A stretch of 64,000 nucleotides of DNA, from positions 330,668 through 394,667 of the forward strand of contig CAXIPT010000006.1 in the NCBI GenBank assembly GCA_964030475.1, in the 5' to 3' direction. This stretch comes from Tethya wilhelma (Eukaryota > Porifera > Demospongiae > Tethyida > Tethyidae). Under the pieces are notes generated by a model. It did no database searches, was not told where the DNA came from, and saw only the letters and a list, made by a program, of their open reading frames with translations. The translations under genes were made by a program, and so were the position numbers. Shown here in pieces: positions 1 through 10,891 of this stretch (position 1 is the stretch's first letter; each line of letters opens with the position of its first letter).

Positions 1-41
<41 letters not shown>

Positions 42-82
42 GTGTGTGTGTGTGTAGGTGTGTGTGTGTGTGTGTGAGGTTG
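1..82. repeat. (TG)n microsatellite
   Basis: Almost pure TG dinucleotides at the left edge, inside the exon 7 copy of the SIPA1L remnant. The same tract occurs at the equivalent place near 16.7 kb and 27.3 kb. Confidence 0.95.
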
Positions 83-874
83 TGAGGCTGTGAAGCTGGG
101 TGCACGTGGGCCTGATCTATAGTGACTGAAGTTGTGAAGCTCTTGGTTAGGTCATTGAGGTACTGTTTTCTTGTTCTGACAGCCATTGTAGAAAACTTGT
201 TGTTGCGAAGACTAGCATTGCAAGTTGATCACTGTAAGTGTGTGCATGTGTGTGAGTGTGGGTATGTGAGTGTGTGAGTGTGTGTGGGTGTGAGGGTGTG
301 AGGGCATGAGTGTGTGAGTGTGTGAGTGTGTGACAGCTTATATTTTGTAAGAATGAATTCCCTAAAATTATCGTTTGAGTCAAACTCCGCCTCCTCAGGG
401 ATTGTTGGTCCAAAGTAGGGAATATTTTTGACTCCGAGTCACAGCAACTCTGAGAACACAAAGGGTTAAAATTAAAATACAAGTATTCATGTACGTGTCT
501 GTGCATAGCATACAGAATATATTTACATAGCATCAACACCAAATATTTCTTTCTTTCACTTTGAGTCTTCCTTTTTTATCGCTATAACTTGATGTACCCT
601 ATAATTATCAATCAATTTCAAGATTACGAGAACCATTAAAAAATGACAAAATTTAAACAAATTTTGATACTTCCAGGACTCAAGTGAATGCCATAAGACT
701 TCATCTCACAACTGACCTGTATTTGGTGTGATCTGTTGAGGGATTCTCCACTCTGACCACGACAAAGATGTGTTGAAAGTGAGATCGGACGCAACGAGCT
801 GAAAATGGTTCACAACCAGGCTCTTGGAAGATCACTGTGACGATGTCGTCACCAATGTGACGCTTCCTTAGCAA
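1..874 (-). pseudogene. SIPA1L remnant: exon 7, 6 and 5 copies
   Basis: Three exons homologous to the RapGAP region of the SIPA1L gene at 10.6-14.2 kb lie here in antisense order: an exon 7 part (1-231), exon 6 (342-449) and exon 5 (717-874). Exon 5 is 158 nt and open, but the Asn of the HIGND motif, the RapGAP catalytic Asn thumb, reads Asp. Exon 6 is 108 nt against 107 in the main gene, a +1 frameshift, and its donor GT reads AT. Exon 7 is interrupted by a (CA)n tract running off the window edge. I read this as a non-functional duplicate. Family assignment is strong; loss of function is inferred from the combined defects. Confidence 0.8.
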
Positions 875-1077
875 CTGAAGAGACAGAGAAATAACAAACA
901 ATGAGACAACCATACTTCATACCAGGTTGAGAACCCTGAGAGTCTGTGGGGGGTATAGTAAGGTACTGTATAAAGACTTTTAAGGTTGTATGATGTTAGA
1001 TGATATGAAGACATGATGAAAATGGGACTTTTGAAAATGGGAAAGAATTTAGGTGTTTCTAATAAAGCGAAATTTAC

Positions 1078-1345
1078 CTTAAAGTTCAATATTTCCCCAT
1101 GCCTTGATAATTCTGTGGTGTCTCTTGAGACAGCTCAGCTAGTGCTCCTACAACTCCTGGCTCCTGATTCAGCTCATCTTCTTCACTGACTCTTTCCTCT
1201 CACACCAGCCGACGGGGGATTTCCTCGGCCTTGAAATTTGGAGATGTTGTCCCAGTAATAGGCCCCTCCCACTCCACCTATCTTCTTTACTGCATGTCAT
1301 GTGATGTGTGTGGATAGAAACACAACAGATTGACAAAGTACATGT
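1078..1345 (-). repeat. Shared intergenic block, copy 1
   Basis: A roughly 270-bp block found five times in the window: here, near 7200-7480, 15120-15415 (inverted), 19120-19330 and 28385-28690. It lies on the 5' side of a SIPA1L exon 5 copy at four of the five sites. On the minus strand it ends in a plausible donor (AACTTTAAG followed by GTAAAT), so it might be a captured 5' exon, but no frame stays open across it and I do not recognise a product. It marks one border of the segmental duplications. Confidence 0.7.
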
Positions 1346-1376
1346 AGCATTGACCTTTGACCTCTTACTACACATG

Positions 1377-1726
1377 TACCATATTTTTTCCAATTAAAGC
1401 GTCACAAAAAATCAATTATGATTTTTGAGTGCATGGCACTTAAATAGAATGATAAAAATTACTTTCCCATTTTGGCACTAATATTAGAGTGGCGCTTAGC
1501 ATATAGAAACGAAAATGAGACTTTTATATATCGGCATATGCCATCCATACAGCTACAGTACAGTCCAAACTATTAAACTTACAGCTTTCATTCTAAATAG
1601 TTAAGCGCCAGGAAAAAATAATTCTAATTTTGTATTTGAGGCTCAATTGGAGTTAGCGAATAATTAAACTGCAGGCCTGGTGCTAGCTAATATTAGAATG
1701 GTGCTATAATTGGAAAAAATACGGTA
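1377..1726. mobile_element. MITE with 24-bp terminal inverted repeats
   Basis: The ends form imperfect inverted repeats (TACCATATTTTTTCCAATTA at left, its complement TAATTGGAAAAAATACGGTA at right, 19 of 20 matching). The paralogous spacers near 7.5 and 19.3 kb lack this 350-bp stretch, so it is an insertion specific to this copy. The interior has no coding potential. TIR ends resemble the TACNGTATA family seen elsewhere here. Confidence 0.75.
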
Positions 1727-2374
1727 AAATTGACATCTGAATAATATGTTTGTATGCTTAGCAATAAGCAACATGTAGAAAGCCTGGTCACCAAGCTATA
1801 AAGCAGGTACATTCATGACATCAAAATCAGAGCTACATAGTTATAATACTGAAAACATTTTTTAAAAATATATTTATATTATATATTTTGCCATACAGAA
1901 GTATATGATTGATCCCGCTCTATTGTATAGGTACTACAGTCTTTTGAAACAAGTTAACAAGTTTCCTCAGTGGCAGGACGAAAATAAAAGTGAAGTTATG
2001 TTATATAAATTATATACTCAGAGACCAGAGACTTAGAATAGACTAAAGATTAGTTGTAACTTAAATTCCAGGGGTGGCCACTATAGAGATTGACCCTCTC
2101 ACTAGTACATTCATTCATTGACCTGCTTGACAGAGTCAGGCTAACCGTCTTTCTTCACTGACCTCATCAGTTTCCGAACTCTCAGGCCTGGACCATCAGT
2201 CCAATGACACTGAAACACGGTGAACTATAGGAATTCACTTTTCAATGTTCCAACACTTTCATTCAGCAGCTACAAATCTTCTCAGATCACAAGCAACAAT
2301 GAACTCAGACAGTCAGAGCAGTGCAGCAGCAGCAGCAAATGATCTCTTTGTCATTTGTGTGGTAAAGGTCGTCA
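1727..2374. other. Non-coding spacer upstream of DCK1
   Basis: AT-rich spacer. The last 300 bases resemble the sequence before DCK2, DCK4, DCK5 and DCK11, so the whole upstream region was duplicated with the genes. No gene seen. Confidence 0.6.
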
Positions 2375-2499
2375 AAATGTTTCATCATTATGCGCGCGCG
2401 GGGAATTGATTACGTAAAAATTCAGAGGCGTGTCTTGTATTTTGTGGTTTTATTTGGCGAATTAATGCTTCGAAGTGGTTGCATTTTGGCTCTGCAGCG
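2375..2499 (+). promoter_or_regulatory. Conserved DCK upstream region, copy 1
   Basis: Directly precedes the DCK1 start. It shares with other copies a GGTAAAGGTCGTCAAAA core, an alternating GC tract followed by GGGAA (E2F-like when read as TTCCCGCGC), a GGCGTGTCTTGTAT box (KLF/Sp-like) and TGTGGTTTTATTTGG. Position and conservation suggest a core promoter or 5' UTR. No transcript start can be placed from sequence alone. Confidence 0.45.
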
Positions 2500-5400
2500 A
2501 TGTCTGATGTAAAACCTAAGCCAAAACCTAAACCTAAACTCAAGCCTAAACCGAAATTTATAGTTGGTTCTACAAAGCCAAAACCTCCACCTAAACCCAG
2601 CTCACTGAATGTGGAGGTCAATCTTCACTCCTCCTGCTACAGTGACTTCTTTCTCCTGAGGACTCCTATCACCATCAATGGAAGTCCAGCTGAGATCAAG
2701 ACAGTCAATGGAGAGCCAGTGTTGACGGTCAGAGGCATCTCTGTCAAACTGTCAACCATCTTACATCAAGCAGTGTCTCCTGTAGCAAGCAAGCATGGAG
2801 TCTATTCAGTTGAAACTTTCTACTATGAACAAGTAGCTTTGTTTTTTGCCAAGTTTGCATCAAAATTTTCACTAAAAAAGTTCTTGAGCAGAACTGTTAC
2901 AGAAGATGTTCAAAAAGAACTTTCGTCAAGAATTGCCAACCTTTTTATGATAAATGAAAGCAAATCATCAAAACAGCCCCAATCTTCACAATCAGCTCCT
3001 TCTATGGAGCAGCTCCAGGTAGCTGTTGAGGTGAAGGTTTACTTGGTGTCCCCAGCTGTAGGATGGCCAGAAATGGTAAATACAGCAAACTGCAACTATA
3101 TGTTTGAGAGATGGAAACGAAGCAAAATACTTGATTTCACCAATGCCATGTTTACCAAGCCACCCCCTAGTGCTGCTGATATGAGCGGTAAGTGTTCATG
3201 CATGCATATGATCATGTATGTGAGCACAATGTACAATAAGGCCTTGAATATAATAATTATATAAACCATAAATCACCATGGTATACCATGCATGCACGAA
3301 TCCTAAAAAATTTGCATGCTTTACAAATTTACTATGTTTTCTGTTTTGTCAAAATTAATAGTGCATGACTCACTATAGGTCTTCAGAAATCAAAATTACT
3401 TTTCTTTCCTACACGAACAATATAATTATAATTGGAAAGTCTTACGAAATTGCATAGTTGCAGTATGTGTACAAGAGAGAGTAGTCTACATATGAATAGT
3501 TGTGGCATGTCTTCTAATAATCTGCAGGTGATCAAGCCATGGTGTCCACCACCTCTCTAGGGAGAACACTCAGTCAGGAAGTCACCAAAAATTCTTGGAA
3601 TGATTCTACAACACAAGCTCCAAGCAACAAACGTATGTGTGTCAGTCACAATGTGTAAGCATGTGCATTGAATTGTATACAGTTCAAACTGTGCAATGTC
3701 ATTGACAATTTTATATACCACATACCATTAGGTGGTGTAGATAGTGCTGAGTTAGCAGATCTTGAAGTTGAGCTGAATGGAGTCCTTGCATGGTTTAAGC
3801 TAGGTGTTCAGCTGAAGATACCTACACACCAACTGTTGGCCATTCGTAAGGACCATCACAATACTGAAGACTGTCGATTGCATATGCTGATTCAGTGGGA
3901 ACAGCTGGAGAAGCCTACTTGGACCAAACTATTCTCAGCCCTGGTCAATATCGGAATGAAAGGCCTTGCTGATAGTCTAGCCGAGAAATATGGTATAAGA
4001 ATGCTTTGCAATGATATACATCCCTTAGTAGTTTTTGTATAGTATAGTTTTTAATGTTTATTTAATTTTTTATTATATGTTTATTTTTCTTCAGGTTTGC
4101 CACAGCCATTTACAGCAGTGCTTCCTGCTGAAGATAGTGCCTCCTATATATATGAACAAAAACTCTTAGGGAAAACGAGAGAATTAGAAGAAAGTAAACA
4201 ACTTCTTACAGCTACAAGTCAGAAATTGAAGAAGGAGATTTCAGAGGAAGTACCACTGCTCCAACACAAAGTCAAGACACTCACAGATGAGACAGAACTT
4301 TTACGATTCCAGCTAAAACTTCGTAACGAAGAAATAAAAATGTTTGAGAAAATGAAGCAATCAGCAAAAGAAAATGAACTTCGATTTGTTGAGAATTTGC
4401 TCAAGGAGAAGAGTGAACAGATCAAAACTCTTGAACAGCAACTAGCTTTGAAACAGACAGAACTTGAATCCACCAAGAAACAGCTCAAGGATAAAGAAGA
4501 AGAGCTAGCCAGGATGATGAAAGAGTTGAGTGCCAAGTCTGATCGAGTGTTTGAGCTGGAAACAGAAGTGAAGAAATTGAGGGAGTCATTTAATGAGCAA
4601 CAAGAAGAGATGAACAGAAAATTGATGGAACAAAGTGCTGCATCTGTGTCACATGAAAAGTACCTGAAAGAAATTAAGGTAACAATTGACAATGTTACAT
4701 GTACTGAGATGATGGTTTGCTACTCTTATTATAGATTCAGAGAGATATTGCTATGGAGGAGGCAAGCAAGAAGAAAGAAGAGATCCAGTTGTACACTCAA
4801 GAACTGACAGACAAGGAGAAAGAGATCAGTCGACTTTCAGATGAGATTGCTGCACAAGAAAGAGAAATGGAAAAGTTACGAGAGGAGTTGGACTCCAATA
4901 ATCGTAGATCAGAGCAACCCTCAGCTGAAGAAATTAACTTAAAAGAGCAGCAGCTACTCACCCTAAAGATGGGAGTCATGCAATTACAACTGGAACTAAG
5001 AGAAACAAAATGTAAGAAAAACAAAGACAAGATGAATCTCGATGGAGCAAAAAAAACAGTTCAGAAATATGAGAAAATTATTGTAAGTTAAAACTGAATG
5101 TACATGCACGCACACGTACATGCACACACACACGCACACACACACACACACAGGAGAGTCAATCAAGTGCCATATACATAATGTGTTTACTACATGTGAC
5201 TCTTCATGCATGACATTATTTCAATTATGCTCACAAGTTAGAAAAAATTGTTTCACATGGTAATTCCCCCCCCTCAGGATCCCTCTAATATCGGTTTGAG
5301 CTGGAGAGCTGCTAAGAGTACACCATGTAGCATGTCAAGAGATACAGATGCTGCTGTTGATGGTGACACTGTGTACATCAGACCATTACAGTATCAATGT

Positions 5401-6162
5401 GTGTATGCCTACAATTCAACTAACAATACCTGGTGTCGGCTTCTCGATACTTTCACATCAGCATGCTCTATTACTATCATGAACAAAACACTAACATCTG
5501 TTGGAGGTGTGCAAGATGGGCAGACCACTAATCAGCTATTCAGTCTAATTGAAGAAAGTGATGGTAGGAGGAGGTGGGTGGAGACATTACCACCCATGCC
5601 AGAGGAAGTAAGATATCCAAGAACAGTATGCTGTGGAACACATCTGATAGTCGCATTAAGACATTCATCGATGATTCTCACAATGGACCTGACATCACAC
5701 AAATGGTCCCGTGTGGCCAATCAACCATCATCATCATCATCAGGTCTACATAGTCTAGTGATGTGTGGGGAACATCTTTACTTAGTGTATGAAAATAACA
5801 GAATGTTCAGATGTTCAACTAATGACCTTATTCAGTCTACAGAATCAAGCAAAACTGGAATTTGGACTGAATTAAAAAGCAGAGGTCTTCTCTCAGACTC
5901 TACTTATGTGGCAATTCATGGTCATCTGATATCAGTTGGAGGGAGAGATTCACAAGGCAAATCCACTACAGCTGTTAGGATGTACTCTCCAACCACAGAG
6001 ACATGGGATGAGATAGGACACATGAAGACACCTCGAAGGGACTGTTTAGCAGCTGTCCTCCCCAACAATTGTTTACTAGTAGCAGGCGGTAGGACTACTA
6101 GAAGATTGGGCGAACATTACGAAACAAGTGATGTTGAAATTGCTAATGTGTGCATTAACTAG
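2500..6162 (+). CDS. DCK1: Death/coiled-coil/kelch protein (6 exons)
   Basis: Exons 2500-3187, 3528-3632, 3732-3992, 4095-4678, 4735-5082 and 5278-6162 have GT-AG borders, keep frame (phases 1,1,1,0,0) and give about 956 residues. Exon 1 encodes a Lys-Pro repeat, then an unrecognised domain ending in KPPPSAADMSG. Exon 3 is a Death domain (pattern LGVQLKIP, MLIQWEQLEKPTWTKL, ALVNIGMKGLADSLAEKYG). Exons 4-5 are heptad-rich coiled coil. The last exon is a six-bladed kelch propeller with GG doublets at its residues 76-77, 221-222 and 270-271. I chose the MSDVKPK start because paralogs begin MSTGVKPK at this place; an ATG 21 nt upstream is in frame but not conserved. The linker exon present in paralogs is reduced to a stub near 5153-5169. 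Likely cytoplasmic signalling or adaptor protein; no signal peptide or membrane segment seen. Function is inferred. Confidence 0.85.
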
Positions 6163-6846
6163 ATTTATCATCATTGGTATAATCTTGAGAATGTAAAGTT
6201 TGTCTTATATTATACACTCTATACACATGCATACGGTATTATGGTTCAAAATAAATTGAAACAGTATGTTGCACTAAAATACCCACTTTAGTCTGTTATG
6301 TCAATAACTAAAACAAACAAAAACACACTAAGTTTTATACAAAATAATCATTTCTCGCATAGGGATCTGAGGGGCCTCACTCAAACACGTGCATGCATGT
6401 ACTGCACACACATGCACACATGCATGCAACTCACTTCTATAGCAAACTTTTATGCTTTAACTTAGAGCAAATAATACTAGGCTAACAATGCTGATAAAGC
6501 AGACAATTGGGCAAGCCTGCTAAATATACTTACCACATAATTTAAATTATATCAATGTTTGCAATAATTGGGTTAGTTTAAGTCTTCACAGTGAGCAACA
6601 AGCACAAGGGGGGAATGAGTGAGCGAGTGAGTGTGCATTGCTCATACTATCAAAGATAAATGAAAGAAGACTATATGCATCTATACATGCAGCAAAGTGC
6701 ACTAAATATCAAAAGTGTGCCCAATATAACCAAACTCTGTGGTAAACTTCTTTTTTATTTCTATCAGACAATTTCCATCTCTTTCCTCACCCCCTCCTCT
6801 CTTTACTGCTGTCCTGGGAGAGACACTCACTGACTGACAGACTCAC
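6163..6846. other. Intergenic spacer, no gene seen
   Basis: AT-rich 3' flank of DCK1 leading into the next duplicated block. Holds short CA runs (about 6400-6430) only. Confidence 0.6.
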
Positions 6847-7007
6847 CTGTATTTGGTGTGATCTGTTGAGAGATTCTCCACTCTGACCACGACAAAGATG
6901 TGTTGAAAGTGAGATCCGACGCAACGAGCTGAGAATGGCTCACAACCAGGCTCTTGGAAGATCACCGTGACGACGATGTCCTTACCAATGTGACACTTCC
7001 TTAGCAA
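6847..7007 (-). pseudogene. SIPA1L exon 5 copy (isolated)
   Basis: Single 161-nt exon homologous to RapGAP exon 5 (11964-12121), with one extra in-frame Val codon. The catalytic-Asn position of HIGND is Lys here and the preceding Arg is Cys. Splice signals remain, but neighbouring SIPA1L exons 4 and 6 are absent. Read as a duplicate fragment. Confidence 0.8.
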
Positions 7008-7189
7008 CTGGAGAGACAGAGAAATAACAAACAATGAGACAATCATACTTCATACCAGGTTGAGAACCCTGAGAGTCTGTGCACTGTATAAAGACTTTTA
7101 AGGTTGTATGATGTTAGATGATATGAAGACATGATGAAAATGATACTTTTGGTGGAAAATGTGACAGAATTTAAGTGTTTCTAATAGTA

Positions 7190-7480
7190 TGAAATTTACC
7201 TTAAAGTTCAATATTTCCCCATGCCTTGATAATTCTGTGGTGTCTCTTGAGACAGCTCAGCTAGTGCTCCTTCAACTCCTGGCTCCTGATTCAGCTCATC
7301 TTCTTCACTGACTCTTTCCTCTCACACCAGCCAACGGGGGATTTCCTCGACCTTGAAATTTGGAGATGTTGTCCCAGTAACAGGCCCCTCCCACTCCACC
7401 AATCTTCTTTACTGCATGTCATGTGATGTGTGTGGATAGAAACACAATAGATTGACATAGTACATGTAGATTGACCTTTG
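7190..7480 (-). repeat. Shared intergenic block, copy 2
   Basis: Same block as at 1078-1345, in the same orientation and the same position relative to a SIPA1L exon 5 copy. Confidence 0.7.
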
Positions 7481-8159
7481 ACCTCCTTACCACAACGTTT
7501 CTTTATAGTATCAGTAACTCCTTTATCATCTGTTATGACACATATATTTCGGTTGCTATGGAGGCATAAAATTGATCTCTAAAAAATACTTGTATGCTTA
7601 GCAATATGAAGCAACATGGAGAAAGCCTGATTTACAAGGCTACAAACCACTGAGGTGGATTTACAACATCAAAAAACATCAAAAATCAAGTATTTGGCAA
7701 GTGATATATACTGGAAATAAGTAGTTAACTTTTGTCAGTATGAAATGTACAAAGGTACTCTGAAAAATTAATGTTTTTTTGTAAATAAAAGTGAAATATG
7801 TCATATTCTGATGTTATAAGTATTTTCCCACGCCGTCAATTTTTGCTGAGTTTGAAAATAAATCTTGGGACAAAACATTAATTGTGTTGAAACTTTAAAG
7901 ACCGATACCCCTTATCATGGCTTATGACAGAATCTGACCCTCTCACCAGTACTACATTCTTTCATTTCACAGTCAACTTTCTTCACTAAGTCGGTCTCTC
8001 ACTGACTTTTCTGCACTCTGGTCTGGACCATCGATCTAAGGACACTGAAACATGGTGAACAAGGAATTTAGCATTCAATGATCCAACACTTTCATTCAGT
8101 GAAAATTATCTTCTCATGTCACAAACAACTCGGAGCAGCAGCACCAAGAGTGATGATGT
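7481..8159. other. Duplicated spacer upstream of DCK2
   Basis: Non-coding, about as long as and similar to 19330-19950 and 28690-29270. Part (about 7600-7760) recurs inverted at 14857-15070. Confidence 0.6.
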
Positions 8160-8309
8160 AAGTCATTTGTTTGGTAAAGGTCGTCAAAACGTTTCATTAT
8201 GCGCGCGCGCGGGAAATCAGCATGCAGGTAGAGGGGCGTGTCTCGTATTTGTGGTTTTATTTGGTGAACGCTTGGAAGAGGTTGCATTTTCTCTGAAAAC
8301 TTACCAAAG
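8160..8309 (+). promoter_or_regulatory. Conserved DCK upstream region, copy 2
   Basis: Contains the GGTAAAGGTCGTCAAAACG core, a GCGCGCGCGCGGGAAAT tract and GAGGGGCGTGTCTCGTATT. Retained although the gene behind it is broken. Confidence 0.45.
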
Positions 8310-8957
8310 ATGTCGACTGGTGTAAAGCCTAAGCCAAAACCCAAGCCCAAACCTAAACCTAAACCAAAGCCTAGCTCTGCTAGCTCTGGTGTTGAGGTCA
8401 ATCTTCACTCCTCCTGCTACAGTGACTTCTTTCTCCTGAGGACTCCCATCACCATCAATGGAAGTCCAGCTGAGATCAAGACAGTCAATGGAGAGCCAGT
8501 GTTGAGGGCCAGAGGCATCTCTGTCAAGCTCTCAACCATCTTACACCAAGCAGTGTCTCCTGTAGCAAGCAAGCATGGAGTCTATTCAGTTGAGGCTTTC
8601 TACTATGAACAAGTAGCTTTGTTTCTTGCCAAGTTTGCATCAAAATCTTTACTAAAGGAATTCTTGACCAGAAAAGAAGATGTTCAAAAAGAACTTTCGT
8701 CAGCAATTGCCGATCTTTTTGTGAAAGAAAGCAAATTGTCAAAACAGCCCCAATCTTCACAATCAGCTCCTTCTATGGAGCAGCTCCAGGTAGCTGTTGA
8801 GGTAAAGTTTACCTGGTGACCCCAGCTGTAGGATGGCCAGAAGTGGTTAATGCCGCAAACTGCAATTTTATGTTTGAGAGATGGAAACGAAGCAAAATAC
8901 TTGATTTCACCAATGCCATGTTCACCAAGCCACCCCCTAGTGCTGCTGATATGAGTG
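8310..8957 (+). pseudogene. DCK2: frameshifted exon 1 only
   Basis: Homologous to DCK exon 1 from MSTGVKPK through the unrecognised N-terminal domain. A one-base deletion near 8804 (GAGGTAAAGTTTACC where paralogs have GAGGTGAAGGTTTACC) shifts the frame and meets TGA a few codons later. Exon length is 648 nt, not the 3n+1 of intact copies. The donor GGTGAGTG remains, but no exons 2-6 follow before the SIPA1L gene, so this is a truncated pseudogene. Confidence 0.85.
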
Positions 8958-8981
8958 GTGAGTGTATAACATGACTGTGTA

Positions 8982-9130
8982 TTAGTCTAGTGGGCCAGAC
9001 GTCTGAGAGGGGGGGGGAAGGACGTCTGGTAAAAGTGTCCTCGTAGTTTTTGTGTGCATGCAATCAGAATTTCATTAGTGTGACGTAATTAAGGTCATGT
9101 TAATTGTCACGTAAAAAAATAAAATCTTTG
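8982..9130. mobile_element. One end of a TTAGTCTAGTGGGCCAGACG MITE
   Basis: Matches the right end (reverse complement) of the element at 59675-60143. The second end is missing; the sequence stops at an N (9131) next to a CT microsatellite. It sits just after the exon 1 donor, as in DCK10 and DCK11. Confidence 0.65.
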
Positions 9131-9131
9131 N

Positions 9132-9218
<87 letters not shown>
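9131..9218. repeat. (CT)n microsatellite after an N
   Basis: Begins with a single unresolved base at 9131, followed by about 85 bases of CT repeat. Probably a collapsed assembly join. Confidence 0.9.
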
Positions 9219-9221
<3 letters not shown>

Positions 9222-9665
9222 GTGTGTGGCTAATTATACACATTCTTGGTTTCACAACTCTGCCATTCCATCTCTCTTTCTCTATCAACTCATTAGTAAC
9301 TTGGTTACAATCCTCTAGGATAGTTGCCATGGTAACAGTATACATACACACACCCTTGACAATACAGTGTGGTTATCTTGACACATGCACAGCATTCAAT
9401 AGTGTAAATTAAAATTATCTGTATGTAAATTAGTAGTATTGTGGTATACACTATCATCACCATAGTGCTAGACCATGTGACTATATATCCATGTGCTTCA
9501 ATTGACCATGATACCTAGAAAACAAAGATTTTATCGTACATGGTTCCAGATTCGTACTTTAAAAACAAGTCTTTGTACTTCTTCATAAACATAGTTATTC
9601 GTTGTACTTCTGTAGCATATGTACAATTACCATGGCAGGTAAACATGCATAATACCGACAGTTTA
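9219..9665. other. Spacer, no gene seen
   Basis: AT-rich sequence between the microsatellite and a MITE. No splice-bounded open frame was recognised on either strand. Confidence 0.5.
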
Positions 9666-9845
9666 AAGTCCATTTGGTTTGAGAAATGCTGGTAGAAAGA
9701 AATTGAATATATAACTTTCATATTTTCCAACCAGTTTCAAAATTTCAAGCACCATTAAAAAGTGTTCGTTCTTTTGATTGCTTTTTGAGCTTCCTACGTA
9801 CGCCTTACCAGTCAAAAGTTAGCTATTCTCAAACCAGATAGAATA
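9666..9845. mobile_element. MITE with AAGTC(C/T)ATYTGGTTTGA ends
   Basis: About 180 bp, with TTTGGTTTGAGAAATG at the left and its inverted counterpart CTCAAACCAGATAGAAT at the right. The interior matches 30201-30420 in the opposite orientation. Confidence 0.6.
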
Positions 9846-10046
9846 TAGATTTAAAACTTTTGTTGAACTTTTCTGTTGAATGTTGGCATAATATCAATTT
9901 AATTGTTCATTTTACACCAAGATATGTTGAATTAAATTACATAAGTGAGCTTCTTCTGTGAAACTAGACATATTCAGTAACACGATGAATTGGAATTTGA
10001 AAACAGAGTTTATCTATCTTTGATTTAGCGAAAATTGTGCAATACT

Positions 10047-10047
<1 letters not shown>

Positions 10048-10080
<33 letters not shown>

Positions 10081-10578
10081 CTGTTACTTCAACAGAAGAC
10101 TGAAGGAAGTGATATATCAAACGCTAATTTCATCAGAGCAATTAGAGTGTGTGTACATACACTACTGTATTGGTTATATCCCTGCATATGAGGTAGGGTG
10201 GATTACAACATCACTAGGTGGATATATGAATATGTAAACTATACTATTTTAGTGTACGAGTCCAGAATTCTTCAATTCTACTTCACCAGAGGGTGGTGGT
10301 AGACCATTGTGTTGTTAACGGAGATCGATTCACCGTATAGTGGGAAATGTTTCGCAGGGTTTAACTTTCGTGGTTTTTGCGGATCACGATCCATCTGTGA
10401 AAGTTTTTATCCGTGAAGTTCTCTGTATTATACTTATGTATGGGTGTCGCATAGCTCATCCGTGAAAGTCAAAACGTAAAAATGTTTGACAAGAGACACC
10501 AGCAAAAGTTAGACACCCCAAACTTTCTTTGACATACACACATACACACACACACACACACACGTACTTGTTGAACAG
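10048..10578. other. Spacer before the SIPA1L exons
   Basis: Holds a (TG)n tract (about 10050-10079), a fragment related to the TATAGTGGGAAA MITE family (about 10330-10490, with repeated ATCCGTGAA words) and a (CA)n tract (about 10541-10563). The SIPA1L exons upstream of the RapGAP domain were not found here. Confidence 0.5.
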
Positions 10579-10855
10579 AACATCAGAATTTCTTTGGAGT
10601 GGATGAGAATCTCGGTCCAGTAGCCATTTCCCTGAAGAGAGAGAAACTGCCTGAACAGATCTCTGATTTCTATGGCACCCAACCTGTGCCCGGACAACCT
10701 CCGATATTGGTTCCAAAACATCTGTATCGTATTATCTTCAGAACCAGTCAGGTACACAATAGCAAATTGTATGTATGTAATGTACTGTTATTCCTGGACT
10801 ATCCTTTTCCTGTTGAAGTTTCTATACTTGTCCCACATTTAATATTATGTGACCA

Positions 10856-10891
<36 letters not shown>

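Noticed and set aside
1169..1393. 74-codon minus-strand frame in the shared block
   Set aside because: Recurs in all five blocks but with shifting starts and no splice logic; no family recognised.
2388..2621. Minus-strand Gly-Leu-Gly-Phe repeat frame
   Set aside because: Antisense of the Lys-Pro codon repeat in DCK exon 1; also seen opposite DCK2, 4, 5 and 11.
4219..4692. 157-codon minus-strand frame rich in Ser/Phe
   Set aside because: Antisense shadow of the Lys/Glu-rich coiled-coil exon 4; recurs opposite every copy.
5532..5720. About 60-codon minus-strand frame MATRDHLCDVRSIVRII
   Set aside because: Antisense shadow of the kelch exon, repeated opposite every kelch copy; its conservation follows from the sense strand.
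9100..9351. Open frames in (CT)n/(GA)n tract, Ser-Leu and Arg-Glu repeats
   Set aside because: Translation of a microsatellite with an N; no coding evidence.
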